Positions 45,616-53,976 of a stretch of DNA of 54,628 nucleotides are shown here, piece by piece. A model generated the notes under the pieces. The model saw nothing but the letters and a program-made list of their open reading frames with translations. It did not search any database and was not told where the DNA came from. Source of the DNA: Leptolyngbya sp. FACHB-8 (lineage in GTDB: Bacteria; Cyanobacteriota; Cyanobacteriia; Elainellales; Elainellaceae); contig NZ_JACJOO010000070.1 in NCBI RefSeq assembly GCF_014695575.1, positions 1 to 54,628 on the forward strand. The letters are read 5' to 3'. Within the stretch, counting starts at the first letter, position 1; every line of letters starts with the position of its first letter. A program made the translations under genes and the position numbers.

Positions 45616-46083
45616 ATGCCTGTTACCGCCCTTTTCAAAAGGCTTAACCTGAAGGAGCAAACCGAGGTTCTGGTTCTCGATGCCCCCGACAGCTTTGAGG
45701 CTGAAGTGGAGGCTCTGGATGACGTTCCTGTCTACGATGATGTGCGAGATATCGATGAGATTGCTTTCGCCCTAGTCTTTGTGATGTCGGAGGCCCAGGT
45801 GGAAGCTGCTGCTGAGGCGATCGCCCCCAAAGCCCAGGCAGATGCCATTATCTGGTTTGCCTATCCCAAAATCACTTCAAAACGCTATCGCTGTGACTTT
45901 GACCGCGACACCGGCTGGGCCGCCCTCGGTGAATTGGGTTTCGAAGGTGTACGCCAAGTGGCGCTCGACGCCGATTGGTCAGCTCTGCGTTTTCGCCGCG
46001 TCAATTACACCAAGACTGTGAAGCGCGATCCGAATCAAGCGCAAACGCAGCAGCGAAAGGCGAGGGTTGAGAAGAAGAGTTAA
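45616..46083 (+). CDS. DUF3052-like protein
   Basis: A 155-residue soluble protein. ALVFVMSEAQVEAAAEAIAP and IIWFAYPKITSKRYRCDFD, then WAALGELGFEGVRQVALDADWSALRFRRV, match what I recall of the DUF3052 pattern, which ends with an invariant W-ALRFR. A basic tail (QRKARVEKKS) follows. Function unknown. ATG at 45616. Confidence 0.65.
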   Translation: MPVTALFKRLNLKEQTEVLVLDAPDSFEAEVEALDDVPVYDDVRDIDEIAFALVFVMSEAQVEAAAEAIAPKAQADAIIWFAYPKITSKRYRCDFDRDTGWAALGELGFEGVRQVALDADWSALRFRRVNYTKTVKRDPNQAQTQQRKARVEKKS

Positions 46084-46099
46084 TACAATATCTTCTAAT

Positions 46100-46207
46100 T
46101 TAGGAGATTTCCAACAATGAAATTACCCCCAGGATGTTGGTGCTTTGCCCGCGAAGCGGGCAAAGCACCAACATCCTGGGTAGATTCTTATGCAGAAACC
46201 TCCTTAG
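46100..46207. mobile_element. Palindromic element, family D copy 2
   Basis: About 108 bp, the same element as at 15915, with ends TTAGGAGATTTCC and AAACCTCCTTA. In the inner hairpin, A has become G in the left arm (CCCAGGATG) and the matching T has become C in the right arm, so pairing is maintained. No target duplication is visible. Confidence 0.83.
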
Positions 46208-46272
46208 TGAGGCATGGGAGAGGAGTGTGGGACAACGATTCACACCCCTCTCCCATACCTCTACTCTTTAGG

Positions 46273-46319
46273 CAGGACTTACGCCTGTGTGTGGTGTACT
46301 ACACACAGGCGTAAGTCCT
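46273..46319. repeat. Palindromic element, family C copy 3 (short)
   Basis: A 47-bp perfect palindrome beginning CAGGACTTACGC and ending GCGTAAGTCCT, with a different, shorter core (CTGTGTGTGGTGT, loop ACT) than copies 1 and 2. No duplication is visible. It lies in the short convergent gap before the TIGR02588-like gene. Confidence 0.75.
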
Positions 46320-46344
46320 ATGAACTGGCAAGGGGTCTAAGAGC

Positions 46345-46773
46345 TTAAGGCAATTTGTACCCTGTCACTCGCAACGTTAACTCCCCTGATCGCGGATTCT
46401 TAGAAAATACAAACGCCCCTTCTTCACTCTCATTGCCAGAGAGAAAGTCAAATTCTTGTTCGCCAGACTCAGCGACCTGACCATTGATGCGCAGCTCGGC
46501 CAGAACTCGCACAGACTCAGCAGTGCCGCCGCCTGTATTGGTGAGTTCGAAAGGGACATAATACTGGCCGTTGGCTTCTCGAATATCTTCGGGACGTTCT
46601 AATGAGAGTTCGGGAGGGCGATCGCCTTCCTTATTAACCCAGAGGTAAATCACCAGGCCGACGATGCTGGCCAGAATGGTGAGAGCAATGCCGAAGCTCA
46701 CCCGCTCAGGGAGAGAGCGATCGCCCTGCGTGTTTTTCTGTTCTGCCTGAGTTGTCTCCGTTGTCTGGCTCAT
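46345..46773 (-). CDS. TIGR02588-family protein
   Basis: A 142-residue protein with a single membrane helix (ALTILASIVGLVIYLWV, about 29-46) and a soluble beta domain after it (YYVPFELTNTGGGTAESVRVLAELRING), the size and layout of TIGR02588 proteins. I chose the ATG at 46773, which overlaps the stop codon of the upstream gene (ATGA), so the two are translationally coupled. Function unknown. Confidence 0.78.
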   Translation of the reverse strand: MSQTTETTQAEQKNTQGDRSLPERVSFGIALTILASIVGLVIYLWVNKEGDRPPELSLERPEDIREANGQYYVPFELTNTGGGTAESVRVLAELRINGQVAESGEQEFDFLSGNESEEGAFVFSKNPRSGELTLRVTGYKLP

Positions 46774-47687
46774 ATTGCTAGCCTCCCGGCAGCGCCGCCG
46801 ATGGTGGCAGGCAGTCCTAAAACAAGGGTATAGCGTAGCCATACACTCCAGGGGTCGCTAAACTGCAGTTGTTGAAAGAACCACAGCATAACGGCGGCGG
46901 CGGCCAAGGAGATCAGATAAGCCGCGATGGTTTCGCCTAAGGGGCGTTGAAAGATTCCTTTCTGCTGCATCCGTTGTTGCTGCTTGGCAAAGCCCGCTTC
47001 AAACACGATGCCGTAGGAGATCAGCAGCGAAATGACAATAATGCCCAACAACCAGGGGATTGGTATTGCGGCTGCTAGCATCGGTACTTCATCGGTGGGA
47101 GCAATGTTAAAGGCAATGATGGTACTGCCAATCAGAGTTGCACCAATGTCTGAGAAGGTTGCATACAGTTCACCGGAAGGTTGAGCGGTGCTAGCCGGGG
47201 TGTTGGAGTTAGATTCAGTATTACGATCGCCCCGCAAAAATTGATTGGCCAGGGCTATTCCCAAGGTGAAGGGTAGGCTTTCATAGACCAATTTCCCTAA
47301 TGCCTCGTCCATTGGGGTTCGCAGGGTAATCTCCTGCAGTAGCACCAGAATTAATGCCGTACAAAGCAGGCCTAGAGCGATCGCCTCCACACTATCGATA
47401 GCAGCCTGCCGAGAGCCATTGCCCTGCACATGTCGAAAACCTTCTGTGCGGTTGAGCAGAAATACCACGATATAGGTTACGACCAGGGCACCCAGTATCA
47501 TGGGCGGGCTTACGAATGACCCGATCCACCACATCTCCATGGTGTAGAGCAGTGGAATCCCAAACAGAAAACCCCCACATGCTCCGCGTACCAGGTCTTC
47601 CGCTTCGGCTTTCCACGCCTGCCGTCGCCGTCGCCGTGCGATCGCTATCGGCATTTCCCCCTCCCTTACAAGACCTAGCCGACTCAT
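46770..47687 (-). CDS. TIGR02587-family membrane protein
   Basis: A 305-residue integral membrane protein with about eight hydrophobic segments and an Arg-rich N-terminus (IAIARRRRRQAWKAEAED). The segment DLVRGACGGFLFGIPLLYTMEMWWIG matches the TIGR02587 signature I know, and the pairing with TIGR02588 is its usual context. The two genes overlap by four bases (ATGA). Function unknown; the pair probably forms one membrane complex. ATG at 47687. Confidence 0.8.
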   Translation of the reverse strand: MSRLGLVREGEMPIAIARRRRRQAWKAEAEDLVRGACGGFLFGIPLLYTMEMWWIGSFVSPPMILGALVVTYIVVFLLNRTEGFRHVQGNGSRQAAIDSVEAIALGLLCTALILVLLQEITLRTPMDEALGKLVYESLPFTLGIALANQFLRGDRNTESNSNTPASTAQPSGELYATFSDIGATLIGSTIIAFNIAPTDEVPMLAAAIPIPWLLGIIVISLLISYGIVFEAGFAKQQQRMQQKGIFQRPLGETIAAYLISLAAAAVMLWFFQQLQFSDPWSVWLRYTLVLGLPATIGGAAGRLAI

Positions 47688-48353
47688 CCGTAATCTTTTA
47701 GGAATGATAGCTATATCATGTCTAAGAAATTTGGATGTCTAAGCATTGCTCAGAGGTATAACAGCCCACATCTACAGCAGGATGGATCTTTACCTTGGGC
47801 TAACGCAACTCGCTCCTGATGTCCTGAAGTTTTTTTGAGGGACGCGCAAAGCGCCCCTCAAAAAAACTTTTGGCGTGCTCTCTGCACACGCCGAAATGGG
47901 CTCTTGGGCTTATCCAAAATTGAGGCTAACTAACACAACAAAGGCTATAGAAGCAGTAGTTATGGGAACAGCACAACTCCTGGCTAATGGTGTTACTCGT
48001 ATACCGCGTAATTGACTCGTTTTGTGTAAGGGTTGATGTCATGCGGGCATACCTAACCTCTCACAGAGCTGCGCTCAATCAAGTTATAGGGCCTCCAATC
48101 GAAGGGCTATACCCAGGGGGGATGGCATGGTGCTAAAGGCCACACCATTTCTGATGACAGCTCCCCCATCGGAGAGGAATATTAAAGTCATAACGACTAC
48201 AAAGAGTGTCTTCCTGTGATATAGTCGTAACAGTTCGTAAGAATTCTGGTCGTAGTTGCCGGAGCTTTGCTGTGCAAGGTTCTGGGCGATTGCCAGTGTT
48301 CCACATTGACACAGTTGTTGCAGCTTTGCAGACCCTTTAGGAGTGTAGATTTT
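47688..48353. other. Gene-free stretch with decayed element
   Basis: At 47827-47869 lies a stem (AAGTTTTTTTGAGG with complement); next to it is a weaker hairpin (GGCGTG/CACGCC) and then TTATCC...TGAGG, which resembles a worn family A end. GGCTAAC occurs on both sides (47798 and 47924). It may be a decayed relative of family A. The last part holds the peroxiredoxin promoter. Confidence 0.5.
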
Positions 48354-48953
48354 ATGACTCATCACGATTGCCTGCGCGTTGGGCAAGCGGCTCCCGAATT
48401 TACCGCTGAAGCCGTTGTGGATCAAGAATTCAAGACTATTAAGCTGTCGGACTACCGTGGCAAGTATGTGGTGCTGTTCTTCTACCCGCTAGACTTCACC
48501 TTTGTGTGCCCCACAGAGATTACTGCCTTTAGCGATCGCTACGAAGAGTTTAAGGCTATCAACACCGAAGTTCTGGGTGTTTCTGTGGATAGTGTTTTCT
48601 CTCACCTGGCTTGGATTCAGACCGACCGCAAGAGTGGTGGCGTGGGTGACTTGGCCTATCCTCTAGTAGCTGACATCAAGAAAGAAGTTAGCTCTGCCTA
48701 TAACGTTCTCGATCCCGAAGCTGGTATTGCCCTGCGTGGTCTGTTCATCATCGACAAAGATGGTGTGATTCAGCATGCCACCATTAACAACCTGGCCTTC
48801 GGTCGTAGCGTTGATGAAACTCTGCGGGTACTGCAAGCTATCCAGTATGTACAGTCTCACCCCGATGAGGTGTGCCCCGCTGGTTGGCAGCCCGGTGATA
48901 AGACTATGAACCCTGACCCTGTGAAGTCTAAAGAGTTCTTCGCGGCTGTGTAA
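48354..48953 (+). CDS. 2-Cys peroxiredoxin
   Basis: A 199-residue typical 2-Cys peroxiredoxin. The peroxidatic Cys is in [17 protein letters not shown] (about residue 53) and the resolving Cys in VCPAGWQPG (about residue 170). The conserved Arg is in [12 protein letters not shown] and the [13 protein letters not shown]-like [14 protein letters not shown] is present. It reduces H2O2 and alkyl peroxides, coupled to thioredoxins; in cyanobacteria it defends against photosynthetic oxidants. ATG at 48354 with AGGAG upstream; a longer frame from 48267 is not used. A terminator follows at 49039. Confidence 0.95.
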   Translation: MTHHDCLRVGQAAPEFTAEAVVDQEFKTIKLSDYRGKYVVLFFYPLDFTFVCPTEITAFSDRYEEFKAINTEVLGVSVDSVFSHLAWIQTDRKSGGVGDLAYPLVADIKKEVSSAYNVLDPEAGIALRGLFIIDKDGVIQHATINNLAFGRSVDETLRVLQAIQYVQSHPDEVCPAGWQPGDKTMNPDPVKSKEFFAAV

Positions 48954-49038
48954 ATGGTATATTCAGGTTTTTTTGCAAACTAAAGAGGGTGCAAAAAATC
49001 TTGGAATTATAGCTCTGTAACAGATTTCCAACGTACTT

Positions 49039-49065
49039 AAGGGGAGCTTCAGCTCCCTTTTTTTT
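49039..49065 (+). terminator. Intrinsic terminator of the peroxiredoxin gene
   Basis: A 10-bp stem (AAGGGGAGCT with complement) and loop TC, followed by a run of eight T residues, 85 bases past the stop. A textbook Rho-independent terminator. Confidence 0.8.
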
Positions 49066-49071
49066 GACGTT

Positions 49072-49158
49072 ATAGCGCTGTGCACATTGATTAAGTACAG
49101 TGGTGTGGAGCCCGAAGTGCGCCACACCACTGTACTTAATCAATGTGCACAGCGCTAT
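49072..49158. mobile_element. Palindromic element, family E copy 2
   Basis: An 87-bp element with perfect ends ATAGCGCTGTGCAC and GTGCACAGCGCTAT, core CAGTGGTGTGGAG with complement (one mismatch) and GAA in the loop. It is flanked by the 4-bp direct repeat CGTT (49068-49071 and 49159-49162). It lies just past the peroxiredoxin terminator. Confidence 0.82.
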
Positions 49159-49306
49159 CGTTTGGCTTAAAGGTGTTTCCGATTGCCGTGCAACATCAGC
49201 ACCCGGAAGCCGTTCCGTGGGCAAGTTCACCCAACGGTAGGAAGAATGTGATAGGAGCGATCGCTATCCTCTTGCTCTTATCTAGTCCTCGTTGCCGGAG
49301 CTGCTT

Positions 49307-50587
49307 ATGATTCCTTCTCTGACTCAGTTTGGTGAGCAGATGTCTTGCTTGACAGGCGTTCGTGCCATCATGAAAGACATTCGAGAGACCTTGGGTGAAG
49401 CAGCGGGGCAGGAATTTATTAACTTGAGCGCTGGCAATCCGGTGATTCTACCGGAGGTAGACCAACTGTGGCGGGATTGTACTCAAGAGCTTCTGGCCAG
49501 TACCGAGTTTAGCGAGGTGGTGTGCCGTTATGGTTCCAGTCGGGGTTATGAACCGCTGATGGAGGCGGTTCTGGCCGATTACAACCAGCGTTATGGGTTG
49601 AACCTGACGGAGCGCAATATTTTGGTGACACCGGGGAGCCAATCGCTTTACTTTCTCGTAGCGAACGCTTTAGGTGGCTATACCAAGACGGGTGTGTTGA
49701 AAAAGATCCTGCTGCCCCTCTGCCCGGATTACACAGGCTATGGTGGCGTAACGCTAATTCCCGAATCCCTGTCGGCTTGTAAGCCACAATTGAACATTGA
49801 TGCCGCTGCTCATCGCTTTAAGTATCGGCCTGATCTCGATCATTTAACGATTGGTGAGCAAACGGGATTTGTGCTGTTTTCGCGGCCCTGTAACCCGACG
49901 GGAAATGTGGTGTCGGATGAGGATGTGAAGGCGATCGCCCACCTCGCTGCTGCTCATAACGTGCCCGTATTCGTAGATTCGGCCTACGCACCCCCCTTTC
50001 CCAGCCTCAACTTTACTGAGATGACTCCCATTTTTGGCCCCAACATCGTGCACTGCCTCAGCCTTTCTAAGGTAGGGTTGCCCGGTGAGCGGGTGGGCAT
50101 TGCGCTGGGAGATGCGGCTGTGATTCAGGTATTAGAGGGTTTTTTGACAAATCTTTGTCTGCATTCTTCACGCTATGGGCAGGCGATCGCGGCTCGTGCT
50201 ATTCGCTCGGGCCGCTTAGCTGAGATTTCTGAGCGGGTCATCCGTCCCCACTATCAGAACAAATTTCATTTACTTGAGAATGCTCTGGATGCAGCTATGC
50301 CAGAATCGTTGCCCTGGTTCTTGCACCGTGGCGAGGGGGCTATCTTTGCCTGGTTGTGGTTGAAGGATTTGCCTATCAGCGACTGGGATTTTTACCAGGA
50401 ATTGAAGCAGGCGGGTGTGATAGTGGTTCCCGGCAGTGCCTTCTTCCCTGGCTTACAGGAACCCTGGCAGCATACTCGGGAGTGTTTCCGTATCAGCTTA
50501 ACAGCGAGTGATAACGAGTTGACGACTGCAATGGAACGCCTTGCAGAGGTGGTCGAAAGGGTCTATCAGCAGTCAGTGCAGGGTTAA
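49307..50587 (+). CDS. avtA: Valine-pyruvate aminotransferase (AvtA-like)
   Basis: A 426-residue fold-type I aminotransferase. The PLP Lys is in LSLSKVGLPGERVG (residue 255). Further conserved segments: LSAGNPVILPEV, ITPGSQSLYFLVAN-like LVTPGSQSLYFLVA, SRPCNPTGNV, and EGAIFAWLWLKDLPI near the end. These match E. coli AvtA closely by eye, more than the aspartate/LL-DAP groups. It converts valine and pyruvate to 2-ketoisovalerate and alanine. ATG at 49307. Confidence 0.9.
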   Translation: MIPSLTQFGEQMSCLTGVRAIMKDIRETLGEAAGQEFINLSAGNPVILPEVDQLWRDCTQELLASTEFSEVVCRYGSSRGYEPLMEAVLADYNQRYGLNLTERNILVTPGSQSLYFLVANALGGYTKTGVLKKILLPLCPDYTGYGGVTLIPESLSACKPQLNIDAAAHRFKYRPDLDHLTIGEQTGFVLFSRPCNPTGNVVSDEDVKAIAHLAAAHNVPVFVDSAYAPPFPSLNFTEMTPIFGPNIVHCLSLSKVGLPGERVGIALGDAAVIQVLEGFLTNLCLHSSRYGQAIAARAIRSGRLAEISERVIRPHYQNKFHLLENALDAAMPESLPWFLHRGEGAIFAWLWLKDLPISDWDFYQELKQAGVIVVPGSAFFPGLQEPWQHTRECFRISLTASDNELTTAMERLAEVVERVYQQSVQG

Positions 50588-50680
50588 GTTAGTTTTTCGC
50601 ATCAATAGCTCAATCCTGTTCATAACGGAATTTTTTTGGTTTATTGTTGAGGTGGTTTTTGGTGTGCGTGGAGGAAACTT

Positions 50681-51079
50681 ATGATCCAACGGTACGCGAT
50701 CGCCTGTATAACTCTCGTTGCGGTAGCTTTACCGCAGGTGGCTCTGGCTATTCCACTGCAAGCGGGCACCTATAGTAACCGCAACCGCATTATTGACATT
50801 CGGTCGCAGGGCGATCGCCTCTGTTTTCAAAGCTTCTCTAACAACCGTTTGGTGACGGCATCCATATCGCGCGATCGCAGCAATAATGACTTTTATAAAG
50901 TTAACGAAACCGAGGAGCGGCTCTATCAGGAGGAACTGGGCAGAATTTTGGCCGGACCACTGCACCAGCTTCAGCCATACGCCCTCAGCAACGACTATTC
51001 TGGTAATGTGAACCCCCTCATGCGGGAATGTCTGGATGACAATGGCCGATACTACGAAGAAGTCCAAACCGTTGGTTAA
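50681..51079 (+). CDS. Secreted hypothetical protein
   Basis: A 132-residue protein with a clear signal peptide (IACITLVAVALPQVALA, cleavage after ALA) and a mature part of about 105 residues with several polar repeats. Good Shine-Dalgarno (GGAGG) upstream of ATG. No family recognised. Its last 44 bases overlap the start of rimM in another frame. Confidence 0.7.
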   Translation: MIQRYAIACITLVAVALPQVALAIPLQAGTYSNRNRIIDIRSQGDRLCFQSFSNNRLVTASISRDRSNNDFYKVNETEERLYQEELGRILAGPLHQLQPYALSNDYSGNVNPLMRECLDDNGRYYEEVQTVG

Positions 51080-51629
51080 ACAACTTCCGGTACCTCCGGA
51101 GGGCTGGCTGGAAATTGGCACCATTGTCGGTGCCCATGGTCTACGAGGGGAGGTGCGCGTTTATCCCACCTCAGATTTTCCAGAACGATTTTTGGAAGCA
51201 GGACAGCGTTGGCTTCAGCGCCCCGGTAGCGATACACCAACCCCCATTCAACTGGAGGAGGGCTGGCTGCAACCGGGTAAGGGTAATTTTGTCGTCAAAC
51301 TCGAAGGCATCAATGATCGCGATGATGCTGAAGCCCTACGGGATTGTCTGCTGTTGGTTCCTGAGAGCGATCGCCCGTCCCTGGAAGAGGGCGAATTCCA
51401 TGTGGCTGATCTCATTGGCCTGCGGGTAATTGACCAATCAACCCAAGCTCAAGTTGGGGTTGTGACCAACGTCCTCCCGGCTGGTAATGACCTGCTTCAG
51501 GTAAAGCTAGACACGCCTCGGGACAAAACAACGGATGTGCTGATTCCCTTTGTAGAGGCGATCGTGCCTGTAGTGGCGATCGATCGTGGCATTGTGGAAA
51601 TTACGCCCCCTGCCGGATTAATTGACTAA
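51036..51629 (+). CDS. rimM: Ribosome maturation factor RimM
   Basis: A 197-residue RimM. The N-terminal domain has WLEIGTIVGAHGLRGEVRVYP, and the second (PRC-barrel) has GEFHVADLIGLRVIDQ and DVLIPFVEAIVPVV, matching 30S subunit assembly factor RimM. It acts in processing the 16S rRNA 3' region with the 30S head. ATG at 51036 (or 51042) lies inside the preceding gene, so the two may be coupled. The palindrome at 51643 follows it. Confidence 0.94.
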   Translation: MTMADTTKKSKPLVKQLPVPPEGWLEIGTIVGAHGLRGEVRVYPTSDFPERFLEAGQRWLQRPGSDTPTPIQLEEGWLQPGKGNFVVKLEGINDRDDAEALRDCLLLVPESDRPSLEEGEFHVADLIGLRVIDQSTQAQVGVVTNVLPAGNDLLQVKLDTPRDKTTDVLIPFVEAIVPVVAIDRGIVEITPPAGLID

Positions 51630-51642
51630 CGCTTCTCACTCA

Positions 51643-51704
51643 AAATGAGGTATAAAAATAGCCCATGAAACTTACGTTCCATGGGCTATTTTTATACCTC
51701 ATTT
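51643..51704 (+). terminator. Perfect 25-bp hairpin after rimM
   Basis: Arms AAATGAGGTATAAAAATAGC and complement, 25 bases each, with a 12-base loop, fourteen bases beyond the stop. Probable terminator; T-rich base. Confidence 0.65.
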
Positions 51705-51739
51705 GTTAATGCCAAATTTGGGTTCCGGCATTCTCGTAT

Positions 51740-51856
51740 AGTTTGTGATACCAATTTAAAAACCAAACTAGGCAGATGTTTGTAAGGAAATGGCTCGTCG
51801 AGCCATTTCCTTACAAACACCTGCACTGGGTTCCGTTCAAATGGGTATGAAACAGG
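51740..51856. repeat. Nested palindrome after rimM
   Basis: Inner perfect stem GTTTGTAAGGAAATGGCTCG and complement (51773-51823), with a broader, imperfect pairing outside (GTGATACCAATTT against its complement near 51840). It looks like an older MITE-like element. No duplication identified. Confidence 0.6.
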
Positions 51857-51925
51857 TTTTGAAAGGTGAAATAAGTACAGCCCATTGCTACTTTTCAAAA
51901 ATAATCTGTCCCAGCTTAATTATCT

Positions 51926-52049
51926 AACTTCAGTTCGGGATAAGCTGAAGTGCTTATTTTGGCGTGTGCTTTGCGCACGCCAAAATAAGCGTTTTCGAGT
52001 GCCGCGCAACACGCGGCACTCGAAAACGCCCTTAACCCGAACTCAGGTT
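51926..52049. mobile_element. Palindromic MITE-like element, family A copy 3
   Basis: A 124-bp element in reverse orientation relative to copies 1 and 2, ends AACTTCAG and CTCAGGTT, flanked by the 4-bp duplication ATCT (51922-51925 and 52050-52053). It contains both hairpins of the family. The right duplication ends only ten bases before the ATG at 52064, so the element lies directly upstream of the next gene's Shine-Dalgarno. Confidence 0.9.
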
Positions 52050-52063
52050 ATCTAAGGCTGTAT

Positions 52064-52558
52064 ATGTCTCACATTCTCATCGGTGTAATGGGGCCAGGAG
52101 ATGCTGCTACAGCAGAACAGTACCAGGATGCCTATAACTTAGGCTTCCAGGTTGCCCAGGCAGAATGGGTGGTGTTGACGGGAGGGCGTAATGTAGGGGT
52201 GATGGATGCAGCCTGCCGGGGCGCAAAGGCTGCGCAGGGTCTGACGATTGGAATCCTGCCGGATAGCGAAGAGAGGCGAACTTCGCCGTACGTGGACATC
52301 CCTATCTACACAGGGATGGGCCATGCCCGCAATGTCATCAATATATTGTCCAGCCGGGTAGTAGTGGCCTGTGGCATGGGAGCCGGTACTGCTTCAGAAG
52401 TGGCGATCGCCCTCAAAACCGGAAAGCCTATCATCCTCCTGAAGCCAGACGCCGAGAGTGAGGCGTTCTTTTATAGTCTAGGTACCGAGCACCTGTATTC
52501 TGTGCACCAACCAGAGGAAGCGATCGGACGCATTCGGGAGATTCTAGAAATTGCCTGA
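52064..52558 (+). CDS. SLOG/TIGR00725-family nucleotide-binding protein
   Basis: A 164-residue Rossmann-like SLOG protein. LIGVMGPGDAATAEQYQDAY, WVVLTGGRNVGVMDAACRGAK and ARNVINILSSRVVVACGMGAGTASEVAIAL are the phosphate-binding and glycine-rich segments of the TIGR00725 group, related to LOG and DprA folds. Function uncertain (possible nucleotide sensing). Its ATG follows AAGG, just after family A copy 3, so expression must come from within or beyond that element. Confidence 0.85.
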   Translation: MSHILIGVMGPGDAATAEQYQDAYNLGFQVAQAEWVVLTGGRNVGVMDAACRGAKAAQGLTIGILPDSEERRTSPYVDIPIYTGMGHARNVINILSSRVVVACGMGAGTASEVAIALKTGKPIILLKPDAESEAFFYSLGTEHLYSVHQPEEAIGRIREILEIA

Positions 52559-52878
52559 TCTTGGTGTTGCACTGGTCATCTTTGTAATTTAAGGCTCAAT
52601 TTCTGCAGATTCAGGTAATCCTTAAAAGAAACCTGATATTTATTCAAAAAATGCCCTTGAGAAGACATTTTTTCGCATTACTAATTGCATAGAAAAATGT
52701 GATATTTCTTCCGTTTAAGGGGCCTGTGCAATAATAGAACTAAATCCTGTGTTTCCTGATTTGAGGGGCCAACGGTCTTATAAAAGCCCAATTAAAAAGT
52801 GAGGTCCCAGGCATGCTGATAGGTCTAAAGGCCGCGATCCAATCACTAGACAAAAATTGGCATTAAAGAGGAACAGTT
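52559..52878. other. Gene-free stretch
   Basis: No gene seen. The end holds GAGGAAC just before the ATG at 52879, the ribosome site for the next gene; the promoter is probably within this stretch. Confidence 0.45.
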
Positions 52879-53433
52879 ATGGTTTTTCCCCTCCACCATT
52901 TAAACCCTCAAGCATTAACCGTAAATCCTATTGCAAAGTTATCCATCACCCTGTTGGCCTTAGTCAGTTTGGGTCTGGTTCCAGAAAGGGCGACTGCAAA
53001 TCCTGTTCCTGTAGCATCTGATGCTGCGGGAGCGATCGCCCAAGCCACCCCTGATATTGACACCTCCGTTACTCGGGAATACGAGCCTGCCATCATTTAT
53101 GTCCCCGATCCGGCAACCCAAGAGCTGGTACCTCAGTCAGTGTTGGTTACCTCTGACACCCCCGCAGTAATGGCAGTTGGGCAAATTGTCGAAGCTTACG
53201 AGGGGCAGGATGTAGGCATCACAGGCTACGAAGTCAGCGTGAATCCCCAAGCACGGGAAGCTGAAGTGAACTTTGAACTGGAACCTAACCAAAGCAGCGA
53301 AGTTTTCCAAAGCCTCAGCAGTGCGAATCAATACAGCCTGTTTGAAGCAATCCGAGAAACCTTGCTGACCCAGCCAATGTATGGGGTGGATGAAGTTATT
53401 TTCCAGGCAAACGACTCGGCCTTTGATATCTAG
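52879..53433 (+). CDS. Exported hypothetical protein (possible GerMN-like)
   Basis: A 184-residue protein with an N-terminal hydrophobic stretch (KLSITLLALVSLGLVPERATAN), so probably exported. The mature part (about 55-180) has an acidic, beta-rich region beginning EYEPAIIYVPDPATQELVPQS and later REAEVNFELEPNQ, FEAIRETLLT. The order faintly resembles the GerMN/sporulation-type domain of cyanobacterial proteins, but this is weak. Its stop codon lies inside the left end of a palindromic element (53430). Confidence 0.65.
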   Translation: MVFPLHHLNPQALTVNPIAKLSITLLALVSLGLVPERATANPVPVASDAAGAIAQATPDIDTSVTREYEPAIIYVPDPATQELVPQSVLVTSDTPAVMAVGQIVEAYEGQDVGITGYEVSVNPQAREAEVNFELEPNQSSEVFQSLSSANQYSLFEAIRETLLTQPMYGVDEVIFQANDSAFDI

Positions 53434-53529
53434 TAGGTTGCGGCCTAAGTTCGCAACCTATGTTTTTGTGTAGGGTGCGAAGCACCCTACACAAAAACAT
53501 AGGTGATGGATTTCCCCTCAACCTACTAG
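53430..53529. repeat. Nested palindrome reaching into a gene's 3' end
   Basis: Outer arms CTAGTAGGTTG and complement (53430-53440, 53519-53529) enclose an inner perfect 22-bp hairpin (53457-53503) with loop GAA in the context GTGCGAAGCAC. The left arm contains the TAG stop of the upstream gene. Confidence 0.75.
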
Positions 53530-53976
53530 GCTAATTGGACGTAGGTAAGTAAACCGTTGAACTTCACTCAACATCAGAGCTTGAGCAGGTGTAGGGCATG
53601 AGCCCCTCACGGTAGGGAACCGTGAAATGGGTTCTCACGGGGAAATATGAGAGAAACAGGAGTGTTTCTTAACGTCAGGCAATAAGACAATGAAGGATGA
53701 AGGTGGTCAGAACCATTTAATTCTATTAGATGAAATTCGGCTCCTACCTCGTAGTTAGTCTATAGTTGCTGAAGGGTATTGTGGCGATCCCTACAGAAGA
53801 GCGCTTCTTCGGCATTCTTGGGGTAGAAGTCACGCTCAAAAAGTTGGTGTGCTCTCTTGGGCTGTGTGGCCGTTACTTCTATGAGAGAGGTATGGTGAGA
53901 ATAGAGATGGATGAGCTCAGAGGCTCGCTCATTTGAGTGTGCCAAGTTTGCTAGATTCGTACCGGAGGTGGTCGTT
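53530..53976. other. Gene-free stretch
   Basis: No reliable gene. A minus-strand frame of 61 residues (53760-53945) begins with TTG and has no ribosome site. The right end contains the strong Shine-Dalgarno GGAGG (53964-53968) of the next gene. Confidence 0.4.

Noticed and set aside
47798-47930. Fourth full copy of family A
   Set aside because: Only the right end resembles the family, the left end and the 4-bp duplication are not recognisable; kept as a possible decayed relative only.
53760-53945. 61-residue minus-strand frame between two plus-strand genes
   Set aside because: TTG start, no ribosome site, no recognisable features.
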